64,000 bases of DNA from Chitinophagaceae bacterium (lineage in GTDB: Bacteria > Bacteroidota > Bacteroidia > Chitinophagales > Chitinophagaceae). The notes beneath the pieces are model-generated. The model was given only the letters and a program-made list of their open reading frames with translations, did not search any database and was not told the DNA's origin. The DNA is taken from NCBI GenBank assembly GCA_947451935.1, contig CANGBH010000001.1:1-64000 (forward strand). The letters are read 5' to 3'. Shown piece by piece: positions 17,811 to 27,071 of this stretch. Position numbers and translations under genes: made by a program. How positions within the stretch are numbered: position 1 is the stretch's first letter; every line of letters begins with the position of its first letter.

Positions 17811-18749
17811 TCAATACCTAGGCGGAAGTTCGAGCTTCCCCAACACCACATTAGCCATCTTCTCAAGCGCTTCATGGCTATACCCCCCAATATGAGGGGT
17901 TATGATTACGTTAGGCCGTTGAGTTAAGTTAGTGAGCATAGATAACTCTTCTGCGCCATAGGACTTAACATTTTCATTTTCAAGAACATCTAATCCAGCT
18001 GCACGAATCAACCCAGTATCAAGTGCTTCCACTAAATCAACGGTGTTCACTACTTTACCCCTACTCAGATTTAGAAAATAAGGGGCCTTTTTACATTTTC
18101 TAAAAAAAACCTGATTGGCAAAATACTGTGTTTCCGCAGTTAACGGAACATGAAAACTAATTACATCTGCATGATTCACTATATCATCTAACGTAGATTC
18201 TTGAACACACCCTTCACTAAATCCTGTTTTATATTTATCGTACACTAATATGCTAACATCAAAAACAGACAATAATTGAGCAAACCGAGTACCTGTATTT
18301 CCATAACCTATAATGCCAATTGTTTTTCCTTTCAGTTCAGTACCTCTGTTTTCATCTCGCAACCAAACAAATTTTTTCACTTGCTCATTAGACAAGGAAA
18401 TTTTATGCATCAACGATAAAAGAATTCCTAGTGCATGTTCAGCAACAGCATCTCTATTTCCTTCTGGACTTGCTACGCATTTTATACCTAGCGAAGAAGC
18501 ATAATCAACATCAATTAATTCCATGCCACTACCAAGTCTACCAATCCATTTAAGCAGTTTAGCCTTGTCTAATATAGCCTTGTCAATTTTTAATCTAGTG
18601 GTAACAATCATTCCAGTATACTCACCAACTATATTCATCAATCCTGCGTAGTCAATAGTATACTCTTCATGCACCTCGAACCCATAGGATTCTAAACGCT
18701 CTCGGAGTAGCGGGTGAGCATAAGCAGTAACAATCACCTTAGGCCTCAT
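17811..18749 (-). CDS. D-2-hydroxyacid dehydrogenase (phosphoglycerate dehydrogenase-like)
   Basis: An NAD-dependent D-2-hydroxyacid dehydrogenase of 312 residues. The cofactor site is GIIGYGNTG. The catalytic residues are the Arg in LNLSRGKVVNT, the Glu in GLDVLENE and the His in TPHIGGYSHE. It lacks the ACT/ASB regulatory domains of long SerA enzymes. Substrate candidates include 3-phosphoglycerate, hydroxypyruvate and lactate; sequence alone does not decide. Its start overlaps the rsmA stop by 4 bp, so translation is coupled, though the two have no obvious metabolic link. Confidence 0.87.
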   Translation of the reverse strand: MRPKVIVTAYAHPLLRERLESYGFEVHEEYTIDYAGLMNIVGEYTGMIVTTRLKIDKAILDKAKLLKWIGRLGSGMELIDVDYASSLGIKCVASPEGNRDAVAEHALGILLSLMHKISLSNEQVKKFVWLRDENRGTELKGKTIGIIGYGNTGTRFAQLLSVFDVSILVYDKYKTGFSEGCVQESTLDDIVNHADVISFHVPLTAETQYFANQVFFRKCKKAPYFLNLSRGKVVNTVDLVEALDTGLIRAAGLDVLENENVKSYGAEELSMLTNLTQRPNVIITPHIGGYSHEALEKMANVVLGKLELPPRY

Positions 18750-19498
18750 TGCATTTTATTCAGAAGGTTAACAAAATCTTGAACAGATAATTGTTCTGCC
18801 CGTTTAGTAAATATTTCCTCTTGCAAAATTTCTTTTTTAAAATAGGGTTTCAACGGATTCCTCAACTGCTTTCGTCGTTGTCCAAATGCAGTCTTAACAA
18901 GCATAAGAAATTTTTTAAAATTTTTGATCTCATATGGATTTCCAATTCCGGTAAGGCGAATGACTCCACTTTTAACTTTTGGAGGAGGATCGAAACAACC
19001 CTCGCTTACATCAAACAAATATTCCGCTTTGAAAAAGGCTTGGGTAAGGACACTTAAAATTCCATAATCCTTTGACCCAGGCAAGGCACAAATTCGAATA
19101 GCCACTTCTTTTTGAAACATTCCCACCATTACTTCAACCGATTCTCTCCAATCAATTACTTTAAACACAATTTGAGTAGAAATATTATAAGGGAAATTGC
19201 CTATCATGGTAAAGGGCTGATCAAAGGGTAATTCTGCATCTAAAATGCTGGCTTCAATAAGCATACCTTTTATTTCAGGAAACCGATTTTCTAAATAAAC
19301 CACTTTCTCTTTATCAATCTCAATGGCTTTAAAGTCCACGCCCTTTATGTTCAACAGGTGCGTTGTTAAGGCCCCTCCACCCGGACCAACCTCTAATAAA
19401 CGAGTGAATGGATGTGCTTGTAGTGAGTCAACTATGCTGACACAAACCGTTTCATCCTTTAAAAAGTGCTGTCCAAGTGATTTTTTGAGTGTATACAT
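18746..19498 (-). CDS. rsmA: 16S rRNA (adenine1518/1519-N6)-dimethyltransferase RsmA (KsgA)
   Basis: It dimethylates two adjacent adenines in the 3' hairpin of 16S rRNA late in small-subunit assembly. The family opening KKSLGQHFLKD appears right after the chosen ATG at 19498, giving 250 residues. A longer frame from 19579 would run into the divergent pdxA start and adds unrelated residues. The SAM site is LLEVGPGGGALT and the catalytic motif IV is NFPYN. The C-terminal helical domain includes KTAFGQRRKQLRN. It overlaps the downstream dehydrogenase gene by 4 bp. Confidence 0.94.
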   Translation of the reverse strand: MYTLKKSLGQHFLKDETVCVSIVDSLQAHPFTRLLEVGPGGGALTTHLLNIKGVDFKAIEIDKEKVVYLENRFPEIKGMLIEASILDAELPFDQPFTMIGNFPYNISTQIVFKVIDWRESVEVMVGMFQKEVAIRICALPGSKDYGILSVLTQAFFKAEYLFDVSEGCFDPPPKVKSGVIRLTGIGNPYEIKNFKKFLMLVKTAFGQRRKQLRNPLKPYFKKEILQEEIFTKRAEQLSVQDFVNLLNKMQ

Positions 19499-19567
19499 AC
19501 TATCCAAAATTAAGACAAAGATCCCCGTTTTCATTGTACCTTTATGGAACATTAGAAAAGAACGAAA

Positions 19568-20653
19568 ATGAGTGGACAAAAAAGACCTGTGATAGGCATT
19601 TCTGTGGGTGATTTAAATGGAATCGGTATTGAACTAATTATCAAGACCTTTTCTGATGGTCGTCTAATGGATTTCTGTACACCAGTAGTTTTTGCGTCAA
19701 GCAAAGTGTTGAACTACTATAGAAAATTGTTACCTGAGATAAACATTAATTATACAAGCATTAAAGAGGTATCTAAGGCTATTCCTAAACAATTGAACCT
19801 CTTTAACGTATGGGAAGAGGAAGTGGCTATTCAGCCTGGTCAGATGAACGAAATAGGCGGTAAATATGGCGTACTCTCCCTACAAGCTGCTGTAAAAGCA
19901 TTAAAAGATAAAACCATTGATGGATTGGTCACTGCACCACTTCATAAATTTACAATGCAAAGCAGTGATTTCAATTTCACTGGACATACTCCCTATCTCC
20001 AAGAAGCCTTTCAAGCCGACGATGTATTGATGCTCATGATTGCTGAAAATATGCGAGTTGGTTTACTTACAGAACATATTGCTATTGGAGAAGTAGCAAA
20101 ACATATTTCCAAAGAAAAAATCATCAAAAAAATAAACCTGCTAAAAACAAGTTTGAAAAAAGATTTTGGTGTAGATAAACCTAAAATAGCCGTTCTAGGA
20201 TTAAATCCGCATGCTGGAGATGAAGGATTAGTGGGAAAGGAAGAAAAAGAAATTATTCGCCCAGCCGTATTGGAGGCTAAAAAACCGGACTGCATTGTAA
20301 TGGGTCCATATAGTGCGGATGCTTTTTTTGCAAGAGGCAATCACGAAAAATTTGATGCTATTCTAGCCATGTATCATGACCAAGGTTTAATTCCCTTCAA
20401 GTCATTAGCACTTGGTGAAGGAACTAATTTTACAGCAGGATTAAGCGCTATCAGAACATCGCCTGATCATGGAACAGCCTTTGATATTGCTGGCAAGGGC
20501 ATAGCTGATGAATCTTCATTTAGGGGAGCTGTATTTGCAGCCATTGATATTTTTGACACCCGAATGGGATATGCTGAGTTAAGAAAAAATCCAATGCGAA
20601 AAATGTCTGCACAAGTGGTTGCCAATGTGGAAGATGAAAGAATAGAAGAATAA
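19568..20653 (+). CDS. pdxA: 4-hydroxythreonine-4-phosphate dehydrogenase PdxA
   Basis: This enzyme of the DXP-dependent pyridoxal-phosphate pathway oxidises 4-phosphohydroxy-threonine and decarboxylates the product, using NAD and a divalent metal. The metal ligands sit in FNFTGHTPYLQEAF and YHDQGLIPFK. Substrate-binding segments are VTAPLHK and the C-terminal RTSPDHGTAFDIAGKG. The 361 residues are slightly longer than the E. coli enzyme. The gene is divergent from rsmA across 69 bp and is followed 31 bp later by an outer-membrane-type protein. Confidence 0.95.
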   Translation: MSGQKRPVIGISVGDLNGIGIELIIKTFSDGRLMDFCTPVVFASSKVLNYYRKLLPEININYTSIKEVSKAIPKQLNLFNVWEEEVAIQPGQMNEIGGKYGVLSLQAAVKALKDKTIDGLVTAPLHKFTMQSSDFNFTGHTPYLQEAFQADDVLMLMIAENMRVGLLTEHIAIGEVAKHISKEKIIKKINLLKTSLKKDFGVDKPKIAVLGLNPHAGDEGLVGKEEKEIIRPAVLEAKKPDCIVMGPYSADAFFARGNHEKFDAILAMYHDQGLIPFKSLALGEGTNFTAGLSAIRTSPDHGTAFDIAGKGIADESSFRGAVFAAIDIFDTRMGYAELRKNPMRKMSAQVVANVEDERIEE

Positions 20654-20684
20654 CCTTTTTTTCTTATACACTAAATCCAATTCA

Positions 20685-21464
20685 ATGAAAAGAATTTACT
20701 CAACCCTGGTTTTCTTCTCATTACTTTTCGCTTCCCCAAATTTGCTAACAGCACAAGATCAAACGTCAACGCGAAGTGAAAAACCAATTTTCAAAAGGCA
20801 TCTACTAAAAGTAAATTTGACTGGACTTGCTTTACATAATTATGGACTTCAATTTGAGGAAGTATTAAGTAAAAGAATGTCGGTTGCGTTGTCCTACAGA
20901 ATCATGCCTAGTGGTAATATACCATTCAAAACGTTCATTACTAGCCAAAGCAATAATTCTCAATCTGCAGAAGATGCGTTAAATGCAATCAAACTGGGAG
21001 GCTCCGCAATAACAGCAGATCTCAGATTCTACCTTGGCAAAAAAGGATACGGACGTGGATTTTATGTTTCCCCTTTTTATAGGCATGCAACATTCAATGC
21101 TAAAGGATTAAATTTTAACTATACTGATATTAATAATCAAACTGCATCAATTGACCTTTCTGGAAATCTCACAGGAAACACAGTAGGATTAATGCTTGGA
21201 TCACAATGGTTTATTGGAAAAAACTTTTGTTTAGATTGGTGGATCATTGGTCCTCATTTTGGAACTGCAAATGGTGTATTCTCTGCACATACAAACGTTT
21301 CACTAGATCAGCTTGAGCAAGAAAGTATCAGGTCGTCGCTCTCAACGTTTGATATTCCATTCACAAAGGAAAGTTATACCGTATCTGCCAATGAAATTAA
21401 ATTATCTCTAGATGGGCCTTGGGCAGGCATCAGAGCAGGTATACAATTAGGCTTTAGATTTTAG
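20685..21464 (+). CDS. Predicted outer-membrane beta-barrel protein (DUF3575-like)
   Basis: A protein of 259 residues with a signal peptide (MKRIYSTLVFFSLLFASPNLLTAQ). Alternating polar/hydrophobic strands follow, and it ends in aromatic IQLGFRF, the usual C-terminal pattern for barrel insertion. Segments such as KVNLTGLALHNYGLQFEE and GRGFYVSPFYRH resemble DUF3575 outer-membrane proteins of Bacteroidota. No function is known. It may be read from the pdxA transcript (31 bp gap) and is convergent with the next gene. Confidence 0.72.
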   Translation: MKRIYSTLVFFSLLFASPNLLTAQDQTSTRSEKPIFKRHLLKVNLTGLALHNYGLQFEEVLSKRMSVALSYRIMPSGNIPFKTFITSQSNNSQSAEDALNAIKLGGSAITADLRFYLGKKGYGRGFYVSPFYRHATFNAKGLNFNYTDINNQTASIDLSGNLTGNTVGLMLGSQWFIGKNFCLDWWIIGPHFGTANGVFSAHTNVSLDQLEQESIRSSLSTFDIPFTKESYTVSANEIKLSLDGPWAGIRAGIQLGFRF

Positions 21465-21478
21465 TAATATAAAATGTA

Positions 21479-22150
21479 TTACCCTTTATTGATTAAATAA
21501 GAAGAATAAATAAGTTCTATTCTTCCTTTATTACCTAATGCTTTTTTAACTTCTTTTTTGCCGCCAAAGCCTGATTCATATTCAAGAGTCACTGCCTTCG
21601 GTAAGCTAAACTCTTTGGTATTAAAAATCATTTTTACCCTATCAGGAAGTCCCCATTCGCTGTATTTCCCATACTCAAGCTCAAGCTCATAGGTTCCATT
21701 TTGCTTAGTAGTAGCAAGCGCTTTTTTGATTAAGAGTTCCTTCTCATTAACATAAAGGGTTAAGATAATTAAGTCTGATGATTCTGCATTTGGAACAAGC
21801 TTAAGAACAACCAATGATGCTTCTTTCCAATTAATATTACCGCTTGGGATAACAGTATAATTGCCTTCTAGAATGAGTGAATTTAAATTAACACTCATTC
21901 CTCCTTTGGGGAGAATAGATACCCCACCTTCCTTTTTTATCTGAAATTGATCAGGGTATTTATAGAAAATATTTACTTTAGAAATTGGCAGCTTCAAAAA
22001 CGCAACATCCGTTTTTAATTGGGCTACTGCAGAATAGTCTTTCACCTTAGCTAACTTTTCCTTTAGCTTTCCCATGAGCACATCAGTAGATTGTGCGCTC
22101 AACTTGGCGAACAATAGACTTGTCATTAAAAACAAAAAAATCTTCTTCAT
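21479..22150 (-). CDS. LolA-like outer-membrane lipoprotein carrier family protein
   Basis: A periplasmic protein of 223 residues with signal peptide MKKIFLFLMTSLLFAKLSAQ. The body looks like the LolA/LolB open-barrel fold: an early helix (MGKLKEKLAKVKDYSAVAQL), then strands with FYKYPDQFQIKKEGG and a C-terminal PKAVTLEYES segment. Canonical LolA carries lipoproteins from the inner to the outer membrane. Divergent paralogues like this one are common in Bacteroidota and their cargo is uncertain, so no symbol is given. Confidence 0.65.
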   Translation of the reverse strand: MKKIFLFLMTSLLFAKLSAQSTDVLMGKLKEKLAKVKDYSAVAQLKTDVAFLKLPISKVNIFYKYPDQFQIKKEGGVSILPKGGMSVNLNSLILEGNYTVIPSGNINWKEASLVVLKLVPNAESSDLIILTLYVNEKELLIKKALATTKQNGTYELELEYGKYSEWGLPDRVKMIFNTKEFSLPKAVTLEYESGFGGKKEVKKALGNKGRIELIYSSYLINKG

Positions 22151-22166
22151 GAGCCTCTTTATGCCA

Positions 22167-22174
22167 CAAAGTTA
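22167..22174 (-). promoter_or_regulatory. Possible -7 box (TAACTTTG) for the LolA-like gene
   Basis: A TAnnTTTG match whose expected transcription start lies about 10 nt before the ATG at 22150. No -33 TTG is seen at the usual distance. Confidence 0.3.
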
Positions 22175-22216
22175 CGCAAATGAAAACCGATTTAGAAATG
22201 TTCCCCTTTGATTGAA

Positions 22217-23137
22217 TTATGGAAGAAATGAATCAGCTTCTCTGTATGCTTTGATTAGTGCCAATTCACCTTCCTTACCATTGATAGAATTTCCATGTTC
22301 CATACCAAGAATGCCTTTATACCCTTTATTGTATAAATGCTTGAAGATGTTTTTATAATTCACTTCGCCTGTACCTGGTTCATTTCTATTTGGATTATCT
22401 CCAATTTGCATATAGCCAATCTCACTCCAACACTTATCAATATTGGCAATCATATCGCCTTCATTTCGCTGCATATGGTACATATCAAACAATATCTTAC
22501 ATGCACTGCTATTTACTGCTTTGCAAATCATATACGTTTGAGTAGAATGACGAAGAAAAAGATCTGGATTATCGCTCAATGGCTCAAGAACCATAACCAA
22601 TCCATTGCGCTCGAGTATTTCTGCACCTGGCCTAAGAGCTTCGATCACATTACCAGTTTGAATATCAAAAGGCAAAGAACGATCTACATTGCCTGGAACA
22701 ACTGTCATCCATTTAGCATTGCAACGCTTGGCCACTTCAACAGCCGTTTTACAATCACGAACAACGACATCTTTAAACTCTTGCTTCCCGGTAGTTAAGC
22801 TCAAACTCCAATGCCAATTGTTTGTTGTCACAACAAATACCCCCATTTGCATCCCAAGTTTTGCTAACGTATTACCAATACGAGTTTGTTCAGCAACACT
22901 TCTTCCCATCATTCCATTATCTTCGATAGAACGAAACCCTTGATCATAGGCGAACTGAATTTGATCTACAAAATCTTTACCTCCATGAGATCTAAAAGAA
23001 CCATCATGAAAAGCATAATTAAGATTAAATGGTTTTTGTGTATCAATTGTAGTTGAATTAGCTGAATAACCCGTCATACCTGGAATTAGTGCTGCACCTG
23101 CAAGTGTTGTATTTTTGAGAAATCCTCTGCGTTGCAT
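22217..23137 (-). CDS. TIM-barrel sugar isomerase/epimerase with twin-arginine-like leader
   Basis: A xylose-isomerase-like TIM-barrel protein of 306 residues, similar to hydroxypyruvate isomerase and sugar-phosphate isomerase/epimerases. Likely metal-site residues fall in MVLEPLS, ILFDMYHMQ and GMEHGNS. The N-terminus MQRRGFLKNTTLAGAALIPG is a Tat-type leader (RRGFLK plus a hydrophobic stretch), suggesting export of a folded metal-bound enzyme. The substrate is unknown; a keto-sugar or hydroxypyruvate is plausible. It is divergent from a SUMF1-like gene, 74 bp away, in a block of exported carbohydrate genes. Confidence 0.83.
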   Translation of the reverse strand: MQRRGFLKNTTLAGAALIPGMTGYSANSTTIDTQKPFNLNYAFHDGSFRSHGGKDFVDQIQFAYDQGFRSIEDNGMMGRSVAEQTRIGNTLAKLGMQMGVFVVTTNNWHWSLSLTTGKQEFKDVVVRDCKTAVEVAKRCNAKWMTVVPGNVDRSLPFDIQTGNVIEALRPGAEILERNGLVMVLEPLSDNPDLFLRHSTQTYMICKAVNSSACKILFDMYHMQRNEGDMIANIDKCWSEIGYMQIGDNPNRNEPGTGEVNYKNIFKHLYNKGYKGILGMEHGNSINGKEGELALIKAYREADSFLP

Positions 23138-23211
23138 TATCTTGAAATTTAGTTGATGAATAATTTGTTGCGTTGTACAATTTACTTAAAATTGCATTAA
23201 ATAAAATAGTA

Positions 23212-24165
23212 TTGAAAAAATTAATTCCTGCAACGTTACTCTGTCTTTCTTTTTTTGGATCAATAAAGACAAGCGCACAAGCTAATCCAATTCAAAAAAA
23301 TGAGATTGCTATTCCGAATTCAGATAAAAAAATCACATTAGTATCTATTCCAGAAGGTACTTTTATGATGGGTAACAATGCATCTAAAAACACAAATGAG
23401 AAACCAGCAACTAATGTGCATGTTTCTGCATTTGAAATGAGTGCGTTTGAAATCACACATGATCAGTTCAATATTTTTTACAGAGACGACAATACCTCAC
23501 AAGGTTCAAAAGTTGATGCCGTGACAAGACCTACAGCACAATACATTGACTTAAGCTGGAATATGGGCAAAGATGGTGGCTACCCTGTCAACAGTATGAG
23601 CGTGGATGGCGCCATGATGTTTTGCCGGTGGTTGTACAGTAAAACGGGAATATTTTTCAGGCTACCCACTGAAGCAGAATGGGAGTATGCCTGCCGGGCA
23701 GGAAGCAAAACAACCTATTTTTTCGGGAACGATCCTGCACAGCTTGGTCAATATGCCTGGTTTAAGACCAACAGTAAGTTGAAATACCAAAAAGTTGGAC
23801 AAAAAAAACCAAATGCTTGGGGATTATACGATATGCTAGGGAATGTAGCTGAATGGACACTTGATCAATATGACCCTGCTTATTTTACTAAACTAGGCGA
23901 TAATGCTAGTGACCCCCTCATTAACCCCACTGCTAGATACCCTAGGAGTGTGCGAGGTGGCTCTTATATTGATGATGCTCAAAAACTTAGCGTAAGCAAT
24001 CGACAATTTTCAGAAGTAACCTGGAATAAAAGAGATCCACAGATTCCAAAAAGTAGGTGGTGGTTAACAGATGGCGCTTTTGCTGGTTTTCGAATTGTGA
24101 AGCCAGCTGTGCAACCTTCTGCTGAAGATGCCGAAAAATTTTATAAATTGTATCTCGGTAACTAA
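23212..24165 (+). CDS. SUMF1/FGE-fold secreted protein lacking the catalytic cysteines (TTG start)
   Basis: A formylglycine-generating-enzyme-fold protein. Family marks include IPEGTFMMGNN, FRLPTEAEWEYACRAG, WGLYDMLGNVAEWT, RSVRGGSY and GFRIV near the end. The C-terminal region where FGE carries its Cys pair has none, so it is probably not a sulfatase activator but a binding or other-substrate member. The frame from TTG at 23173 is longer, but TTG at 23212 gives a clean signal peptide (KKLIPATLLCLSFFGSIKTSAQ) and 317 residues, so I chose it. The Gfo/Idh gene follows after 16 bp. Confidence 0.78.
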   Translation: MKKLIPATLLCLSFFGSIKTSAQANPIQKNEIAIPNSDKKITLVSIPEGTFMMGNNASKNTNEKPATNVHVSAFEMSAFEITHDQFNIFYRDDNTSQGSKVDAVTRPTAQYIDLSWNMGKDGGYPVNSMSVDGAMMFCRWLYSKTGIFFRLPTEAEWEYACRAGSKTTYFFGNDPAQLGQYAWFKTNSKLKYQKVGQKKPNAWGLYDMLGNVAEWTLDQYDPAYFTKLGDNASDPLINPTARYPRSVRGGSYIDDAQKLSVSNRQFSEVTWNKRDPQIPKSRWWLTDGAFAGFRIVKPAVQPSAEDAEKFYKLYLGN

Positions 24166-24181
24166 TCATAAAAAAACAACG

Positions 24182-25525
24182 ATGGCAAACAAACCTAAAA
24201 CATCCCAGGCAACACGTAGGGATTTCGTAAAACAATCTAGTCTTCTTGCAGGTGGTGCAATGGCAACTCCTATGCTTAGCAATCTTAATTTTTATTCCGG
24301 TTCTAGCGATGCTATCAAAATTGCATTGATTGGTTGCGGAGGAAGAGGCACTGGTGCTGCATTACAAGCCCTTCAGAGCAAACAAAACGTAAAGATTGTT
24401 GCTATGGCCGATGCGTTCAAAGATCGCCTAGACAGCTGCTACAAAAGTCTTACTGCAGAAGATCTTTCTGATGCAGGAATTAAAGGAAACTTCAAAGCAG
24501 TAGTAGATGTTCCTGAAGAAAGAAAATTTGTTGGCTTTGACGCATACAAAAATGCAATGGCTCTTGCTGATGTAGTAATTCTTGCAACACCTCCAGGCTT
24601 TAGACCTATCCATTTTGAAGAAGCCGTAAAACAAGGCAAACACATCTTCATGGAAAAACCCGTTGCAACAGACCCAGAAGGTGTTAAACGAGTACTTGCC
24701 GCTGCAGAAATAGCCAAAACGAAAAAATTAAATGTTGTGGTAGGTCTACAAAGACATTATCAAAATTCTTATCGTGAGCTGTATAAAAGAAAAGATATGA
24801 TTGGCGACATCACTTCTGCTCAAGCATGGTGGAATAATGATGGTGTTTGGGTTAGACCTAGACAAGCTGGTCAAACTGAAATGGAATACCAAATGCGTAA
24901 CTGGTATTATTTCAACTGGCTTTGTGGAGATCACATCAATGAGCAACACATTCACAATATTGATGTCATCAACTGGTTCAAAGGTGGACATCCTGTGAAA
25001 GCACAAGGTATGGGTGGCAGAGAAGTTAGAAAAGGAAAAGACTTTGGTGAAATATTTGACCACCACTATGTAGAATTTCAATATGCTGATGGCTCAATTT
25101 TAAATAGTCAGTGTCGTCACATCAAGAACACTTCCGCAAAGGTTGATGAACTTATTATTGGAACTAAAGGAAAAATTTATTGTGGTGCAGCAAATATTAG
25201 AGACCACAAAGGAAAGGTTATGTATCAATTTGACCTCAAAGGAGAAAACAATGGTTATCAAACAGAACATGATGAACTATTTGAAGCTATTGCTAAAGGG
25301 ATCTATAAATTTGCCAATGCAGAATATGGCGCCCATAGCACCATGACATCAATACTTGGAAGAATGGCAACATATAGTGGACAAGTAGTAGAATGGGATA
25401 AGGCGCTAAATAGTGGACTAAATCTTCAACCATCTGCTTATACTTGGGATACTCTTCCACAATCATTACCAGATGAAAATGGGCTCTATAAAATTGCAGT
25501 GCCAGGTGTTACTAAATTTTACTAA
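24182..25525 (+). CDS. Gfo/Idh/MocA-family oxidoreductase with Tat leader
   Basis: An NAD(P)-dependent sugar oxidoreductase of 447 residues. The leader TRRDFVKQSSLLAGGA is a convincing Tat signal, so the enzyme is likely exported with cofactor bound. The Rossmann site is IALIGCGGRGTGA and the family motif is FMEKPVATDP. The start at 24182 (MANKPKTSQATRRDF) is preferred over the longer frame at 24128, which lies inside the preceding gene. Members in this architecture oxidise or epimerise glycosides and sugar derivatives. It is probably co-transcribed with the SUMF1-like gene and is followed by a strong terminator. Confidence 0.88.
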   Translation: MANKPKTSQATRRDFVKQSSLLAGGAMATPMLSNLNFYSGSSDAIKIALIGCGGRGTGAALQALQSKQNVKIVAMADAFKDRLDSCYKSLTAEDLSDAGIKGNFKAVVDVPEERKFVGFDAYKNAMALADVVILATPPGFRPIHFEEAVKQGKHIFMEKPVATDPEGVKRVLAAAEIAKTKKLNVVVGLQRHYQNSYRELYKRKDMIGDITSAQAWWNNDGVWVRPRQAGQTEMEYQMRNWYYFNWLCGDHINEQHIHNIDVINWFKGGHPVKAQGMGGREVRKGKDFGEIFDHHYVEFQYADGSILNSQCRHIKNTSAKVDELIIGTKGKIYCGAANIRDHKGKVMYQFDLKGENNGYQTEHDELFEAIAKGIYKFANAEYGAHSTMTSILGRMATYSGQVVEWDKALNSGLNLQPSAYTWDTLPQSLPDENGLYKIAVPGVTKFY

Positions 25526-25555
25526 TCCCCATTTTAGTTGATTTAAAAAATAAGT

Positions 25556-25585
25556 AAAAGGCCCGGAGTGAACTCCGGGCCTTTT
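25556..25585. terminator. Bidirectional terminator between the Gfo/Idh and sialate esterase genes
   Basis: AAAAGGCCCGGAG pairs with CTCCGGGCCTTTT around TGAA. The symmetrical A and T tracts serve both convergent genes. Confidence 0.9.
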
Positions 25586-25622
25586 AAAATTTATAAATGA
25601 CTCAATTAAATACAGGCCATTA

Positions 25623-27005
25623 TTATTTATCTGTTCTAAATAGATTTACTGGCAAACCCTCACTGCTATATAAATTTGGGATAGCTGTATTGGTAAATCC
25701 AAATCGAACAGCAACAGGATCCTTTACTTCTTTATTCGATACTACAACTGTATTGCCCTCAATTTTAGCTTTTGCAGGTAAAAACTTTAAGTCAGAACCA
25801 GCAATATAAAATTCAGTAGCGTCGCCGCCTTTTGTCACTAATCCTGTTGGTACATTTTCAAAACTTATTCTAATCTTTCCTTTTTCTATGGCATGAGACT
25901 TATACATTGGATTTTTATAGCTCAATCCCTTCATGCCATATGTTTCTGCAAGTGCCAAATTAGCCAAGCGCTCTGATACTTTTATTTTTTCAACAGGATG
26001 TATATTTTTAACATCATCGACTAAATCACTAATTACCACCATGCCTGTATTCAGATATGAAGAAGCCTTAGTTTGTGCCTCCCTTAGCAGTGCTCCATTG
26101 ATGTGATCATCACCATAACTATAAGGAGCTATTTGCACAAAATAAAATGGAAAATCATTGCCCCATGACTTTCTCCAACTTGCAATCATTGAGGTTAATA
26201 ATTTTTGATACCCATAATGAGTTCCCACATTACTTTCTCCCTGATACCAAATTGCACCTGCAATTTTATAATTCACAATTGGATAAATCATTGCATTGTA
26301 TATAAGTCCAGGCTTATTTGGCCACCACGCCAATTCACCTAATTTATCTGAAGCCGCCTTTAACTCTTTATCAGACTCAACAATTTCTTTAGGGGTCCAT
26401 ACTTCTGCAGGAGTTCCACCCCAATTGCTATTGATCAAACCAACAGGAAACTTCGTTTTAGCATTCAATTGCTTTCCAAAAAAATAACCTACAGCACTAA
26501 AGTGCAACATATCTTCTGGGTTACACACTACCCATTTGCCACTTAAATCATTTTGAGGTGTTTCCGAAGTAGACTTAGCAACATAAAAAAAACGAATGCT
26601 AGTATTCGTAGCATTGGGAGACTCTGATTTAGACTGAGGAAGATTTTGATCGCCAGACCATTCCATATTGCTCTGTCCACTACAAACCCAAACCTCACCA
26701 ATTAATACATCTTCAATAAGGACTTCATTATTCGCCTTAATTTTTATTGTATAAGGGCCTCCAGCTTTTGGAGTGCTTATTTCCGTAAGCCAACGTGCCC
26801 CATTATCACCGTTAGTTTCATAAGTGGTTGTATCCCAACTTGTAGAAATGACAATTTTTTCAGCAGGCGAGCACCATCCCCAAAGTTTAACTTTTGAATT
26901 TTGTTGTAACACCATGTGATTTCCAATGATAGCTGGAAGTCTAACATCTGCAAATACGGAAATGAGAGAAAAAACAAACGAGAGTAATAAAATAGATTTT
27001 TTCAT
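25623..27005 (-). CDS. Sialate O-acetylesterase-like esterase, exported
   Basis: A secreted SASA-family (DUF303) carbohydrate esterase of 460 residues with signal peptide MKKSILLLSFVFSLISVFA. The nucleophile serine lies in VCSGQSNMEW. The later part of the catalytic set is likely in the DVKNIHPVEK segment (Asp-x-x-His type). WYQGESN and NWGGTPAEVW are further family marks. It removes O-acetyl groups from sialic acids or from acetylated plant polysaccharides; which one is open. The position beside the TIM-barrel, SUMF1-like and Gfo/Idh genes suggests glycan degradation outside the inner membrane. Confidence 0.87.
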   Translation of the reverse strand: MKKSILLLSFVFSLISVFADVRLPAIIGNHMVLQQNSKVKLWGWCSPAEKIVISTSWDTTTYETNGDNGARWLTEISTPKAGGPYTIKIKANNEVLIEDVLIGEVWVCSGQSNMEWSGDQNLPQSKSESPNATNTSIRFFYVAKSTSETPQNDLSGKWVVCNPEDMLHFSAVGYFFGKQLNAKTKFPVGLINSNWGGTPAEVWTPKEIVESDKELKAASDKLGELAWWPNKPGLIYNAMIYPIVNYKIAGAIWYQGESNVGTHYGYQKLLTSMIASWRKSWGNDFPFYFVQIAPYSYGDDHINGALLREAQTKASSYLNTGMVVISDLVDDVKNIHPVEKIKVSERLANLALAETYGMKGLSYKNPMYKSHAIEKGKIRISFENVPTGLVTKGGDATEFYIAGSDLKFLPAKAKIEGNTVVVSNKEVKDPVAVRFGFTNTAIPNLYSSEGLPVNLFRTDK

Positions 27006-27071
27006 GTGGAGAGTTTTACTAGTTCAATTTACTCCTTTTCAACAAATGAGGAACACCTATCCAATAGTATT

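Noticed and set aside
22337-22798. 153-residue plus-strand frame opposite the TIM-barrel gene
   Set aside because: A shadow of a recognised enzyme, with no domain and no promoter or neighbour support.
23212-24165. Formylglycine-generating enzyme (sulfatase activator) identity
   Set aside because: The C-terminal catalytic cysteine pair is missing and no sulfatase gene is adjacent.
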